A stretch of 64,000 nucleotides of DNA from Clostridium punense (GCF_017874425.1 NZ_JAGGLL010000009.1:1-64000); one strand, 5' to 3'; positions 36,192-46,304 are shown, counted from the first letter of the stretch. The notes: generated from the letters alone by a model not told the origin. Numbers and translations are program-made.

Positions 36192-37313
36192 TCAAAGCAC
36201 TTCATTTTCTATATCTTTTAATACCTTAATTAAAGTCTCATTGGATTTTCTATCTTTTACCGCAAGCCTTATAAAATACTCATTTAGTCCCTTATAATTG
36301 TCACAATTCCTTATTAATATTCCTCTTTTCATCATCTTTTCATAAAGGTTGTAACTACTAGTATATTTTAACTTGCAAAGGAAATAATTTCCGTAACTTA
36401 TGTACACTTTTTCAATAAAATTTATGTTATTAAGATTTTTATACATAAAACTTCTTTCGTCTTCTATCCATAACTTAGATTTATTAATAAACTTTTCATC
36501 CTTAAGTACATACTTTACTGCTAGTTCGGCAAAACAATTTACAGACCAAGGATTTTGATTGTTACTAAAGTACCTTAGAAGCTTTTCATTCCTAGTTATA
36601 CCGTATCCAAATCTTATACCTGGCATACCATAAAACTTAGTAATTGCTCTTACAATTACTAAACAGCTATATTTATCAATATACCTAATAAGACTTTTAT
36701 CATAATCCAGAATAAATTCTATAAAAGCTTCATCTATAATGGCAAGCTTATTGCATTGCTCACACTTATCTAATATAGCCTTAAACTTACTAAAGTCTAT
36801 AATACATCCATTTGGATTGTTAGGATTCCCTATAATTAATCCATCTGTTTCTTCTACAGCTGAAAGTATATTGTTGTAATCATATTCCATGTTTTCATTA
36901 AGATAAGAATAGTTAATCTTTAGGCCATATTTCTTACTAAAATCCTCATACTCAATGAAAGAAGGAACTACAATGGTTATGGATTTTAAACTAGCAATTA
37001 CTAGGTCTAAAACTTCTGAAGCACCATTACCTACGATAATATTTTCTCTTGCAATACTAGATAAGTAAGTTTTTTCAGAGCTTTTTTTATGTTCTTTTGA
37101 AAAATATTCTTCACTATCTGAAAGATATTGAATTATGTTATCCTTCAAAGTTCTATATTTTACATCTGGATATAACATAACCTTATTTAGAGCTTCATCT
37201 ATGTGAGCTGAAAAATCTTTAGATATGGGTAATGGATTTATATTTGAACTATAATCTAATAAATTTTTCCCCTTTAATAATCCATCGCTATATACATCCC
37301 CACCATGCTTCAT
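36192..37313 (-). CDS. cobD: Threonine-phosphate decarboxylase CobD (PLP, class I/II aminotransferase fold)
   Basis: This 373-residue PLP enzyme makes (R)-1-amino-2-propanol phosphate for the cobalamin side chain. Family parts include MKHGGDVYSDGLLKGKNLLD, DYSSNINPLPISKDF, NIIVGNGASEVLDLVI, IIGNPNNPNGCIID, AIIDEAFIEFI (PLP Asp), and the Schiff-base Lys in RAITKFYGMPGIRFGYGIT. The MxHGG start and SxNINP motif separate it from HisC. It is the first gene after the 37.6-37.9 kb riboswitch. RBS TAGGAAGTG sits ahead of ATG 37313. The threonine kinase (PduX-like) is not in the window. Confidence 0.9.
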   Translation of the reverse strand: MKHGGDVYSDGLLKGKNLLDYSSNINPLPISKDFSAHIDEALNKVMLYPDVKYRTLKDNIIQYLSDSEEYFSKEHKKSSEKTYLSSIARENIIVGNGASEVLDLVIASLKSITIVVPSFIEYEDFSKKYGLKINYSYLNENMEYDYNNILSAVEETDGLIIGNPNNPNGCIIDFSKFKAILDKCEQCNKLAIIDEAFIEFILDYDKSLIRYIDKYSCLVIVRAITKFYGMPGIRFGYGITRNEKLLRYFSNNQNPWSVNCFAELAVKYVLKDEKFINKSKLWIEDERSFMYKNLNNINFIEKVYISYGNYFLCKLKYTSSYNLYEKMMKRGILIRNCDNYKGLNEYFIRLAVKDRKSNETLIKVLKDIENEVL

Positions 37314-37556
37314 AACTTCACTTCCTAACTTTCTAATTTATATCAGGCTTATATGTTTTTCCTATAGGGAATCAAATTGAAGAATAACCTATACAATAAA
37401 CTTACTTTATTTCATTTAATGCCTTTTGAAAATTAATTTGATTTATCTTGAGTTAATTAAACTTTCGCTAAGAAAATCCTTATGAATTCTTTAACTTTAA
37501 AACTTAAGGTCCATTTTTCATCATAAGTTTGTCTATTTTAAATATAGTTTTTGCAT

Positions 37557-37588
37557 AAAATAAAAAGGTGAACCTGAAAGGTTCACCT
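37557..37588 (-). terminator. Riboswitch terminator upstream of cobD
   Basis: AGGTGAACC / GGTTCACCT (37566-37574, 37580-37588) is followed on the minus strand by TTTTTATTTT. It lies between the aptamer and cobD and is the expression platform. Confidence 0.88.
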
Positions 37589-37659
37589 ACTATTACAAAT
37601 TCCGAAAAATAATTTTTTATATAACAATAGTTCTTTCCCTCCGAAAGATTGTTTTGAAA

Positions 37660-37825
37660 TTTAGGCAGGTCTCCTGGCTCATGAATCACTCTACACCTCA
37701 CCTTCCTCTTACGAGTGGCTATTAAGGTTCGTCCTCATTTACAGTAGCGGGGGCTGCTGTGGATTTTAACCACATTCCCTTTTCACTTCTTTTAAAAGCA
37801 CCTAAACATACTATATTTAGTTTTC
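37660..37825 (-). promoter_or_regulatory. Cobalamin riboswitch A, controlling the cobD-to-cobT array
   Basis: The minus strand shows AAAGGGAATGTGGTTAAAAT, CCGCTACTGTAAATG and the B12 box GAGCCAGGAGACCTGC (plus 37665-37680). Its sequence is nearly identical to riboswitch B at 40.7 kb through the aptamer and the linker CTTTCGGAGGGAAAGA, while their terminators differ. Confidence 0.95.
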
Positions 37826-37831
37826 AAGGTA

Positions 37832-37860
37832 ATTATAGCCTTAAAGCAAAGTTTAGTCAA
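37832..37860 (-). promoter_or_regulatory. Promoter of riboswitch A transcript
   Basis: On the minus strand -35 TTGACT (plus 37855-37860), a 17-bp spacer and -10 TATAAT (plus 37832-37837) lie immediately upstream of the aptamer. Promoter B at 40872-40900 has the same boxes and spacing. Confidence 0.85.
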
Positions 37861-37950
37861 CAATTTTAGTCTTGGAATTTATTGACTAAATTTATAATAC
37901 CCCTCAATAAAATATCACCTTATGAAAAGGCTATTAAGATAGTTTTAACC

Positions 37951-38910
37951 TTATACTATCCATAACGTTGCCAATATTAATATTAGCACCTCCGTTAAAT
38001 ACATTAGCTTTCCTGTCTGGAAAATATGATTTGCTTCTAGGTTTTTAATAGGTTCTCCTATAGTTGGCTTGTACATAACCTCACCAAAATAAGAGTTAGT
38101 TCCTCCAAGCTGAACTTTTAGAGCTCCTGCTGTAGCTCCTTCTGGATAAGCACAATTGGGACTTTTGTGATTTTTTCTATCTCTTATCATAATTCTAAAA
38201 GCTTCTATTATATTGCCTCCTAAAAATGGTGCAATTAGGCACATTAAAACTCCTGTAACTCTAGCAGGTATAAAATTAAACACATCATCTGTCTTTGCCG
38301 GGAAAAAACCTATATATCTAAATTTTTCATTCATATACCCTAGCATTGAATCCATGGTATTAATTCCTTTATACATCACTGCTAAAGGTGCTCCTCCAAC
38401 TATTCCGTAAAGCACCGGTGCAATTATCCCATCAGAAGTGTTCTCACTAACAGTTTCCACTGTAGCTCTTATGATTTCGTGCTCACTAAGCTCTTTAGTA
38501 TCCCTTCCTACAATATAAGAAAGCTTTACTCTAGCTTCTTCAATATCTCCATTAATTAAAGGTTTATACACATCCACCCCTGCATTGTACAGTGACTTCG
38601 CCGCAAAGGTAGTCCAAAGTATTAATACATTTAAAGCATGGAAAACATAAACATTTATCCTAGCTCCATAAAGCAATATATATGGAATTAAGTATGTAGT
38701 CGCAGCTACAATAACCACAATAAGTCCACCAGAAAGTTTAAGTTCTTTTTCAGACTTACATATTCCTCTAAAGAATTTCTCTAACTTAGATATTAGCTTT
38801 CCAATATAGATTATTGGGTGAGGAAGCCATAGAGGGTCTCCTATGATAAAATCTATAAGAGCTGCAAAGATTACATAAATTATATTAAGTTTAATGTTAA
38901 AGTTAAACAT
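37951..38910 (-). CDS. cbiB: Adenosylcobinamide-phosphate synthase CbiB
   Basis: This 319-residue membrane enzyme attaches aminopropanol (phosphate) to adenosylcobyric acid. It has several membrane helices and family motifs DFIIGDPLWLPHPIIYIGKL, YIVGRDTKELSEHEIIRATV, ETVSENTSDGIIAPVLYGIV, GGAPLAVMYKGINTMDSMLG and NCAYPEGATAGALKVQLGG. RBS AAGGAG precedes ATG 38910. It follows cbiP by 31 bp. Its product partner CobD is encoded in the next transcription unit. Confidence 0.95.
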   Translation of the reverse strand: MFNFNIKLNIIYVIFAALIDFIIGDPLWLPHPIIYIGKLISKLEKFFRGICKSEKELKLSGGLIVVIVAATTYLIPYILLYGARINVYVFHALNVLILWTTFAAKSLYNAGVDVYKPLINGDIEEARVKLSYIVGRDTKELSEHEIIRATVETVSENTSDGIIAPVLYGIVGGAPLAVMYKGINTMDSMLGYMNEKFRYIGFFPAKTDDVFNFIPARVTGVLMCLIAPFLGGNIIEAFRIMIRDRKNHKSPNCAYPEGATAGALKVQLGGTNSYFGEVMYKPTIGEPIKNLEANHIFQTGKLMYLTEVLILILATLWIV

Positions 38911-38941
38911 AGTATACTCCTTACCTCTTCCTAAACTGAAG

Positions 38942-40441
38942 TTATCTTTTTATTCCTATGGCTTCATAGATTTTATCCATATCTAAAGACTTTCTAACAA
39001 TGTCAGCAAGTCTATCTAATTCTTTATCCCTTAGACTTTCATATTCCATGGAGGCTTTAGCCTCTATACCCTTTTTAGCTCTAAGTTTATTTACTACATA
39101 CTGTCTAAAATTAACTCCATCAAAAACTCCATGGATATAAGTACCCAGTATATTTCCTTTTTTATTTATTGCTCCATCAAAGTAGTTTTCAACATGATTA
39201 TTCTTCTTATTAATTTTAACTAAAGGCATGGCATCTTCACCTACTGTTGTTTTTCCCATGTGAATTTCATAACCATAAAGGTCTATATTTTCTTCTATTC
39301 CCTCTATAACTTTACTGTTTATAGTTCCTTCTACTCTAGTTGTAACCTTCTTTTCTTCAAATACTGTTTTGATATCTAAAAGTCCTAGACCGTCCATAAC
39401 CTTTAAGTTTGTTTCTACACCTAGTGGATCCTCAAGAGTTTTTCCTAGAATTTGATACCCTCCACAAATTCCTATGATTTCCCCTTCTTTACTATATTCT
39501 AAAATTTTATCAGAAAGCCCTGAAATTTTTAAAGCTTGTAAATCCCCAAGAGTATTCTTAGTTCCTGGTATAATAAGCAAATCTGGATTTTTAAATTCAC
39601 GTACATTAGTTATGTATCTGATTGAAACATCCTCTTCACTACTTAAAGCATCAAAATCCGTAAAGTTTGAGATATGTGGAAGCTTTATCACTGCAATATC
39701 AATTTTATCCGTCACCTGCTTATTAAGTTCCACAGCTCCATCTTCATCTTCTAAAGCTAAAGTAAAATGAGGTACTACTCCTAGGCACTGCTTCTTAGAT
39801 ATATCCTCAAGCATTTTGAGTCCTGGCTCTAAAAGTGCAATATCACCTCTAAATTTATTTATTATGGTTCCTTTTACTCTTGCCCTTTCTTCTTCACTTA
39901 AAAGAATTAAGGTTCCAACTAATGAAGCAAAAACTCCCCCTTTGTCTATATCTCCTACAAGGACAACTGGAGCATCCACAAGTTCAGCCATACCCATATT
40001 TACAATATCATTTTCTCTTAGGTTTATTTCTGCTGGACTTCCCGCACCTTCCATTACAATTATGTCAAAGTTTTTTTCAAGTTCTTCAAAACCTTTTTTT
40101 AACTCATCTTTGAATTCAACCTTTAAGTTATGATATCCCTTTGCGTCACTATTTCCATAAACCTCACCATTAAAAACAATTTGGCACTTTTTATCTGATG
40201 TAGGCTTTAGAAGAATCGGATTCATATAAACTTCAGGTTCAAGTCCTGCTGCATAAGCTTGAAGAACTTGAGCTCTTCCCATCTCCTTACCGTCTAATGT
40301 TATATATGAATTAAGTGACATATTTTGAGATTTATAAGGACACACTGAATATCCATCCTGTTTAAATATTCTACAAAGTGCTGTAACCAAAATACTCTTT
40401 CCTACTGAAGATGCAGTACCTTGCACCATAATTTTTGCCAT
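38942..40441 (-). CDS. cbiP: Cobyric acid synthase CbiP/CobQ
   Basis: This 499-residue glutamine-dependent amidotransferase amidates side chains b, d, e and g of adenosylcobyrinic diamide. The N-terminal NTPase has [20 protein letters not shown] and [20 protein letters not shown], then [20 protein letters not shown] and [15 protein letters not shown]. The C-terminal amidotransferase nucleophile is in [17 protein letters not shown], and the catalytic His lies near [20 protein letters not shown] precedes ATG 40441. It is the first gene after riboswitch B. Confidence 0.95.
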   Translation of the reverse strand: MAKIMVQGTASSVGKSILVTALCRIFKQDGYSVCPYKSQNMSLNSYITLDGKEMGRAQVLQAYAAGLEPEVYMNPILLKPTSDKKCQIVFNGEVYGNSDAKGYHNLKVEFKDELKKGFEELEKNFDIIVMEGAGSPAEINLRENDIVNMGMAELVDAPVVLVGDIDKGGVFASLVGTLILLSEEERARVKGTIINKFRGDIALLEPGLKMLEDISKKQCLGVVPHFTLALEDEDGAVELNKQVTDKIDIAVIKLPHISNFTDFDALSSEEDVSIRYITNVREFKNPDLLIIPGTKNTLGDLQALKISGLSDKILEYSKEGEIIGICGGYQILGKTLEDPLGVETNLKVMDGLGLLDIKTVFEEKKVTTRVEGTINSKVIEGIEENIDLYGYEIHMGKTTVGEDAMPLVKINKKNNHVENYFDGAINKKGNILGTYIHGVFDGVNFRQYVVNKLRAKKGIEAKASMEYESLRDKELDRLADIVRKSLDMDKIYEAIGIKR

Positions 40442-40584
40442 TAAAATATCCCCACTTTCAATATTATTTTATAGGAAACTAAAGCTCTCCATTAACTTTT
40501 CTATTATCCTGCTTTAAATTCCCAATTATTTGTAATACACCTAAAGAAATCTCTTCAGATTTCCTTGTAACTTTAGTATAAGTC

Positions 40585-40618
40585 AAAATAAAAAGGGTAA
40601 GTCCCAAGGACTTACCCT
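40585..40618 (-). terminator. Riboswitch terminator upstream of cbiP
   Basis: AGGGTAAGTCC / GGACTTACCCT (40594-40604, 40608-40618) is followed on the minus strand by TTTTTATTTT. Confidence 0.88.
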
Positions 40619-40689
40619 ACTATTACTAATATAAAGACATCTATATTTTCCATAACAATAGCTCTTTCCCTCCGAAAGCTTGTTTTATA

Positions 40690-40865
40690 AATTTAGGCAG
40701 GTCTCCTGGCTCATGAATCTTTCTACACCTTACCTTCCTCATATGAGTGGTATACAAGGTTCGTCCTCATTTACAGTAGCGGGGGCTGCTGTGGATTTTA
40801 ACCACATTCCCTTTTCACTTTAGAATTTTTCCTTCTAAAGCACCTAAATCAAATATTTAGTTTTC
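40690..40865 (-). promoter_or_regulatory. Cobalamin riboswitch B, controlling cbiP-cbiB
   Basis: The B12 box GAGCCAGGAGACCTGC is at plus 40698-40713, and the core AAAGGGAATGTGGTTAAAAT, CCGCTACTGTAAATG lies around 40750-40825. The sequence is near-identical to riboswitch A, consistent with duplication. The apical arm near 40825-40850 is the most divergent part. Confidence 0.95.
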
Positions 40866-40871
40866 ATAATG

Positions 40872-40900
40872 ATTATAGCCTTAAGCTTCTAGTAAGTCAA
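40872..40900 (-). promoter_or_regulatory. Promoter of riboswitch B transcript
   Basis: On the minus strand -35 TTGACT (plus 40895-40900), a 17-bp spacer and -10 TATAAT (plus 40872-40877) are present. Confidence 0.85.
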
Positions 40901-41115
40901 TAATCTAAGAACTTCAAAAGCCTATATTAATTAAATAAGCTAAGAGTTTTGATATATAATTCATAGAATATATTTTATTAAATAATAATGATTTCTAATT
41001 AATAATATACAATGATTAATATTAATAACTAAGTAAAAATTGTTTTGTTAGATTATATAATATTCTGTAAATATATGCTATATTTAGTTTATATTTAATT
41101 TTTAGGAGGCTACAT

Positions 41116-43407
41116 ATGGATTTGACCTTACAGAATAAAAAACTGTGCAAACCTTTAATTCAAAGGAGTTTAGCGAAATATTTATTATTTCTAATTTCCT
41201 CTATAACAATCATATATCTGACTAAAAGCTTTTGGGAGCCAAATATAATTATTTTTCATATTATTTTTGAAGGGCTTTCTATTTTTTTTGCCCTTGGAAT
41301 TTTTTCACTCTGTTGGCATAATGCTGTTCACTATCCTGTGAAAATTTGTACACTAGGCTTTGGATTTTTACTTATAGCCATTTATAACTCGGTTCATGCC
41401 TATTATCTTATACCTCCAATGATTTTTGGCTCAACACCCTTAAACTTGTCTATTGCATTAGGACAGTTTGGACTACTTATGCAGGTATCAGTTACCTTAC
41501 TAAGTACTTTTAATCTTAAAATAAAGCCTAACAAATTTGCTCATTTATTTATACTTGGAATAACTTTATTAATAATAATCTTAATATACACAATACTTCC
41601 TTATATGATTAAATCAATTACACCTTATATACTTTCAAGCTATTTTACTGTTTCTATAAAAATAGCAGTTATCTTCCTTGCAATATTTGCTTTAATAAGA
41701 CTTAAAAATATGCTACAAATAAAATGCGAACTAGATTATCAATTTATTTTTTTATCCTTGCTGGCCATTATAACTGTAGAGTCCTTTTGTTTAATTTTAG
41801 GGAACTTAAGTGGATATCTTTTGATTTTCACCCATACTTTAAAGGCTATGTCTTATTATTTTATGTATAAAGGTGTCTTTGCTAGTGCAGTTGTTTATCC
41901 CTATGATAACTTAGAGCATAAACATAAAGAATTAGAGGAAGCTTATGAAAGTCTAACACAAGCAAACAAAGAAATAACTAATCTTTCTCAGACCCTTAGT
42001 GATGTTCTAGATTCCTTACCTCTAGGTGTTTTCATGTATGATGAAAATAGCAAAATAAATTACCTTAACAAAAAATTTGAAGAAATATTCATGTGCGATA
42101 AAAGCCAAGCATTAGGTCTTTCTACTGGAGAATTTCTTAATAAATTTCCAAGACTTGAAGCTGACGAAAAGCTTCTTTCAGATAGAGTCTTATCAGGTGA
42201 TTCATCGTCCTTAAATCTTATCCGTACCTATAGAATGGGAAATGGAGAATATAAAAAACTCTCCATAAAAAATACTAGAATTAATAATGGAGTTATCTCT
42301 CTAATCAAAGATGCTAAGGAAGAGCAGGAAATTAAAAACCTTCACCTTCAAACTGAGACCATATTAAATGCAGTAAATAATGCCATTATTATGATAGATA
42401 AAGAAAAAAAAGTGGTACTATGCAATAAGGCTGCTGAAAAAATTTTTGAAATAAACAAATCTGAGCTTTTGGGTATGGATATAGATGAATTAAATGATCT
42501 CCTTATGTTTGAAAGGAAGGATAACCCTAGTTTAATCCTATCTGGGGAAAAGGCTTGTGATATATGTGAAGCTACTCTTAAAACTGCTAAAGGTAATACG
42601 GTTGATTTAATTATATATTCTGCTCCAATTCGAAATATTGATGGTGAAATCATCGGTGGCATAAGTGTAGATACAGATGTAACAGAAATGAAAAAACAGC
42701 AGCACGCTATGCAGCAACAAGAAAAACTTGCTCTTCTTGGTCAAATGGGTGCTGGAATTGTCCATGAAACAAGAAACTTCCTTACCACAATAAAAGGCCG
42801 TTGCCAATTAATTGATGTAAATACTGAAGATAGAAAGATTAAAGAATATGCTAGTAAAATAAACAAGGATGTAGATGAGGTCAATAGAATAATAGGTGAA
42901 TTCCTATTTTTATCTAAACCTAGAAAAGTCCTTCTCGAAGAAATATCCATGGTAGATTTGTTCGAAGCAATAGTAAATACCATTGAAAATACATCCATAA
43001 CTAAAGGTATAGATCTGTTTTTAGATATTTCAAAGGAGGAAAGATATTTACTTTGTGATGAAGTTCAAATTAAGCAAGTAGTTTTAAATATCTGTAAAAA
43101 TGCAGTGGAAGCTATGGATGGAACTCAATACCGTAAACTTAAAATCATAACAGGCTACATTGAAGAAAGTAATGAAATGTATATAAAAATCACTGATAAT
43201 GGAAAAGGAATGTCAAAGGAGCAACTAGAAAAGCTAGGAACTATGTTCTATACTACAAAAGAAACTGGTACAGGCTTAGGTTTGAATGTGTGCTACCAAA
43301 TTATTAAAAGCCATAAGGGCCAAATCCTTGTAGATAGTGTGCTTGATGAGGGCACTAGCTTTACTATAATTCTTCCCTGCCTTAATGATGAGGATTTAGA
43401 TGAGTAA
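41116..43407 (+). CDS. Orphan membrane sensor histidine kinase (MASE3-like, PAS, HisKA, HATPase)
   Basis: This 763-residue kinase has about eight N-terminal membrane helices (residues 20-260) resembling a MASE3 sensor domain, then a short coiled coil. Two PAS domains follow (from about DVLDSLPLGVFMYDENSKIN, and ILNAVNNAIIMIDKEKKVVL). The HisKA motif is GAGIVHETRNFLTTIKGRCQ, with the phospho-acceptor His. The ATPase has VVLNICKNAVEAMDG (N box), ITDNGKGMSK (G1) and GTGLGLNVCYQII (G2). No response regulator is adjacent, as with clostridial kinases that feed Spo0A; that link is inference. RBS AGGAGG sets ATG 41116. Confidence 0.88.
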   Translation: MDLTLQNKKLCKPLIQRSLAKYLLFLISSITIIYLTKSFWEPNIIIFHIIFEGLSIFFALGIFSLCWHNAVHYPVKICTLGFGFLLIAIYNSVHAYYLIPPMIFGSTPLNLSIALGQFGLLMQVSVTLLSTFNLKIKPNKFAHLFILGITLLIIILIYTILPYMIKSITPYILSSYFTVSIKIAVIFLAIFALIRLKNMLQIKCELDYQFIFLSLLAIITVESFCLILGNLSGYLLIFTHTLKAMSYYFMYKGVFASAVVYPYDNLEHKHKELEEAYESLTQANKEITNLSQTLSDVLDSLPLGVFMYDENSKINYLNKKFEEIFMCDKSQALGLSTGEFLNKFPRLEADEKLLSDRVLSGDSSSLNLIRTYRMGNGEYKKLSIKNTRINNGVISLIKDAKEEQEIKNLHLQTETILNAVNNAIIMIDKEKKVVLCNKAAEKIFEINKSELLGMDIDELNDLLMFERKDNPSLILSGEKACDICEATLKTAKGNTVDLIIYSAPIRNIDGEIIGGISVDTDVTEMKKQQHAMQQQEKLALLGQMGAGIVHETRNFLTTIKGRCQLIDVNTEDRKIKEYASKINKDVDEVNRIIGEFLFLSKPRKVLLEEISMVDLFEAIVNTIENTSITKGIDLFLDISKEERYLLCDEVQIKQVVLNICKNAVEAMDGTQYRKLKIITGYIEESNEMYIKITDNGKGMSKEQLEKLGTMFYTTKETGTGLGLNVCYQIIKSHKGQILVDSVLDEGTSFTIILPCLNDEDLDE

Positions 43408-43516
43408 AGTCTATTATAAATAAGATTTTATGAGTAATTTTATATCTTTAGTTATAATTACCACTTATGAATAAGAGTTATGAAGTTACTAAAATTATAT
43501 TACTACAAAAAACAAA

Positions 43517-43542
43517 GGCAAGAAAACCTAAGTTTTCTTGCC
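43517..43542. terminator. Bidirectional terminator between the kinase and YhgE genes
   Basis: GGCAAGAAAA / TTTTCTTGCC lies between convergent genes. The minus side continues TTTGTTTTTTG and the plus side CTCTTCT. Confidence 0.7.
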
Positions 43543-43550
43543 CTCTTCTA

Positions 43551-46280
43551 TTATGCACCTATTTCTTTTCTTTCTTCCATTTTAGCTTGTAGTAAATCTC
43601 CTCTTTCCTTTAATATCATTGATATTACAAGGAATACTACTAAAATTGAAGTTAAAACAAACATATCATGTCCTATTAATGCTAGATTAGTTCCAGATAT
43701 AATTTCTCTTAATGCTGATACGCAATAAGTGAATGGCATATAAGGATTTAATACCTTAAATAAATCTGGCACTACTTCTAGAGGGAAAGTTCCTGCACAA
43801 GAAGTTAATTGTAGAATTAATAATACTATAGCAAGTAATCTTCCTGCATCCCCTAGAATAAAGATTAAACATTGAATTATTGCAATGAAAGATAATGACA
43901 TTAATATATTAAATAAGAAATATAGTGGAACATTTTGTGGCTTTAATCCTAAAGTTAAAACTACTGCACTAACAAGTACTGCTTGTAAAGTTCCTATAAA
44001 ACCGTAAGATAGATACTTACCAAAAACTGTTGATATTGGACCTGCATCCATGCTGTCTTCAACCTTTGAAGAGATTACAAAGAACATCATTATTGCTCCA
44101 ACCCATAAAGATAATGGGATAAAATAAGGTGTAAACCCTGTTCCGTAATCTTTAACTGCATTAACTGCTTCATCCTTCATAACGATAGGTTTAGATACAA
44201 AGCTAGACATGTCTTCACTGCTGTTTATAAGGTTTTTATCTAATTTATCGGCTCCTTCGTTTAACTTATCTGCTAATTCCTTAGAACCATCATTTAGTTT
44301 TTGAGTTCCATCTGCTAATTCTGGTATTTTACCATTTAATTCTTTTAATCCATCATTTAATGCTACAGAACCATCTGATAATTGAGTAACTCCTGAAACA
44401 AGTTCTGGCATTTTTCCTTTAAGTTCTCCTAAACCGCCACTTAAGGCATTAGAACCTAAAGCAAGCTTATTAGTTCCTTCAGTTAATTGTGGCATTTTTG
44501 ACTTTAATTGTTCTAATCCAACTCTTAACTGTATAGAACCTGTTCCTAAAGCGTCTATGCCCTTATAAACTTTTCCTGTACCTTGCTCTAATGCTGTAAT
44601 TCCATTGGTTAAAGCTGGTATGTTAGAATTTAGTGAACCTAATCCTGCTTTTAATTGATTAGCTCCTTCACCTAATTTTCCAGCTCCATTTACTAATCCT
44701 TCTGTTCCTGAAGCTAGTGCATCCATACCTGATTTTAAGCTAGGTTTTCCATCATATCCTGTATTTACTGCTGCGTTTAAACCCGCCACTGCTGTTTTTA
44801 AACTTGGTTTTTCCTTAGTGTCAACTGAAATACTGCTATTTAAAGCTGATACTGCAGTTTTTAGTGATGGCTGAGTTGCACTCTTATCTACGTTAACAGA
44901 AGCATTTAAAACTCCAACCATTTGAGCTAGTATTTGAGCTCTTTGAGAATCATTAGTTGCTGCACTATACTGCTGAGTTAAAGCTGCAACTACTTGTTCT
45001 GGAGACATTCCATTTCCTGAAGGTACTGCTCCTTTATTTACTACATTATTAAAAGTGCTTAATGCTGTTGATAAAGAAGAAACTCCTTTGTTTATTCCTC
45101 CTACACCTTGTACTAAACTTGGTGAAGTACTAGTACCTACATTAATTGCATTGTTTAAACTCTCTAGTGAAGCACCTAATTGATCTACTCCACCTTTAGT
45201 TTGTTTAATTCCTTGTAATAATCCCTTTAATCCATATTGTAGTCCTAAAGGCTTTCCATTAGCATCTACTGCTGTAGTATTTATGCCTTGAGCTAATTTA
45301 TCTGCTCCTTCATAAAGAGCTGATGTCCCTTTTGATAACTCTGGAACCTTTCCAGCAATTTGGGTCATTCCACCGTTAATACTATTCATAGCTTCCTTTA
45401 ATCCCTTTGGATTACCATTAGCATCAACTTCTTTAGAATTAATTCCATTAGCTATAGAACTTGCTCCATCATAAAGTGAATTTACTCCTGAAGTCAAAGC
45501 TGGAGTATTTTGGTTTAAGGAACTTAGTCCGTCCTTAAGTTGTAAGGAACCATCATAAAGTTTATTTACTCCATCTGCCATTTGTGGAGAACTATCTTTT
45601 AATTTTCCAAGACCTTCAGATAGTTTAGTAGATCCATCATAAAGCTTGTTTACACCGTCTGAAAGCTGTGGTACTTTATCATTTAAAGTGCCTATTCCAT
45701 CTGCAAGTTCTTTACTTCCATCAGCTGCTTTTCTCATACCATCTTTAAGTTCATATAAATTGTCAAAAGTAACTTTAGTATATTCTTCGCTGATGTTTTC
45801 TATTACTTCCGCCTTAAGCTTATCCTCAACTCTTCCCCCTATTTGTGCTGCAAGAAAGTTTTTCTTGTCATTAGAGGAATAAGTTATAGAAGGTTGCTGT
45901 GGCTTTCCATCTTTAGCACTGATAACTTTCTCAGAAAAGTCCTCAGGGATTACAAACATGGAATAATATCCGTCTTTATCTAGTCCCTTGTTTGCCTCTT
46001 CAAGAGTAACAAAATTCCATTGTACCTCGTTATTCTCTTTCAGGTTTTCCACCATATCTTTTCCGTAGTTTACTGCCTCGCCATCTTTCGTACTACCCTT
46101 ATCAAGATTTACAAAAGCTACAGGTAGCTGATTAAGCCTTGAATAAGGATCCCAGAAAGCGGCTAAATAAAGTAAGCTATACAGTAGCGGTACAATTATT
46201 ATTGCTACAACTGAGACTCTGATAAACCTGTTTCTAAAGATACTTGAAATATCTTTCCAGGCAATCTTGGCAAATTTCAT
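43551..46280 (-). CDS. YhgE/Pip family membrane protein
   Basis: This protein of about 909 residues is of the YhgE/Pip (ABC-2-type permease-like) family. One N-terminal membrane helix (VSVVAIIIVPLLYSLLYLAA) is followed by an extracytoplasmic domain (VAFVNLDKGSTKDGEAVNYG, FVIPEDFSEKVISAKDGKPQ). A long region of repeated GxxxLxxGxxxLxxG units (about residues 190-690) comes next, and then five to six C-terminal membrane helices. Family members include a phage-infection receptor and factors linked to secretion; the role here is unknown. ATG 46280 follows GAGGTGAGGATT. A TetR-type operator lies 25 bp upstream. Confidence 0.87.
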   Translation of the reverse strand: MKFAKIAWKDISSIFRNRFIRVSVVAIIIVPLLYSLLYLAAFWDPYSRLNQLPVAFVNLDKGSTKDGEAVNYGKDMVENLKENNEVQWNFVTLEEANKGLDKDGYYSMFVIPEDFSEKVISAKDGKPQQPSITYSSNDKKNFLAAQIGGRVEDKLKAEVIENISEEYTKVTFDNLYELKDGMRKAADGSKELADGIGTLNDKVPQLSDGVNKLYDGSTKLSEGLGKLKDSSPQMADGVNKLYDGSLQLKDGLSSLNQNTPALTSGVNSLYDGASSIANGINSKEVDANGNPKGLKEAMNSINGGMTQIAGKVPELSKGTSALYEGADKLAQGINTTAVDANGKPLGLQYGLKGLLQGIKQTKGGVDQLGASLESLNNAINVGTSTSPSLVQGVGGINKGVSSLSTALSTFNNVVNKGAVPSGNGMSPEQVVAALTQQYSAATNDSQRAQILAQMVGVLNASVNVDKSATQPSLKTAVSALNSSISVDTKEKPSLKTAVAGLNAAVNTGYDGKPSLKSGMDALASGTEGLVNGAGKLGEGANQLKAGLGSLNSNIPALTNGITALEQGTGKVYKGIDALGTGSIQLRVGLEQLKSKMPQLTEGTNKLALGSNALSGGLGELKGKMPELVSGVTQLSDGSVALNDGLKELNGKIPELADGTQKLNDGSKELADKLNEGADKLDKNLINSSEDMSSFVSKPIVMKDEAVNAVKDYGTGFTPYFIPLSLWVGAIMMFFVISSKVEDSMDAGPISTVFGKYLSYGFIGTLQAVLVSAVVLTLGLKPQNVPLYFLFNILMSLSFIAIIQCLIFILGDAGRLLAIVLLILQLTSCAGTFPLEVVPDLFKVLNPYMPFTYCVSALREIISGTNLALIGHDMFVLTSILVVFLVISMILKERGDLLQAKMEERKEIGA

Positions 46281-46304
46281 AATCCTCACCTCATTTATTT
46301 TTGT

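Noticed and set aside
37504-37701. Minus-strand 65-residue frame
   Set aside because: It lies entirely over the terminator and B12 box of riboswitch A.
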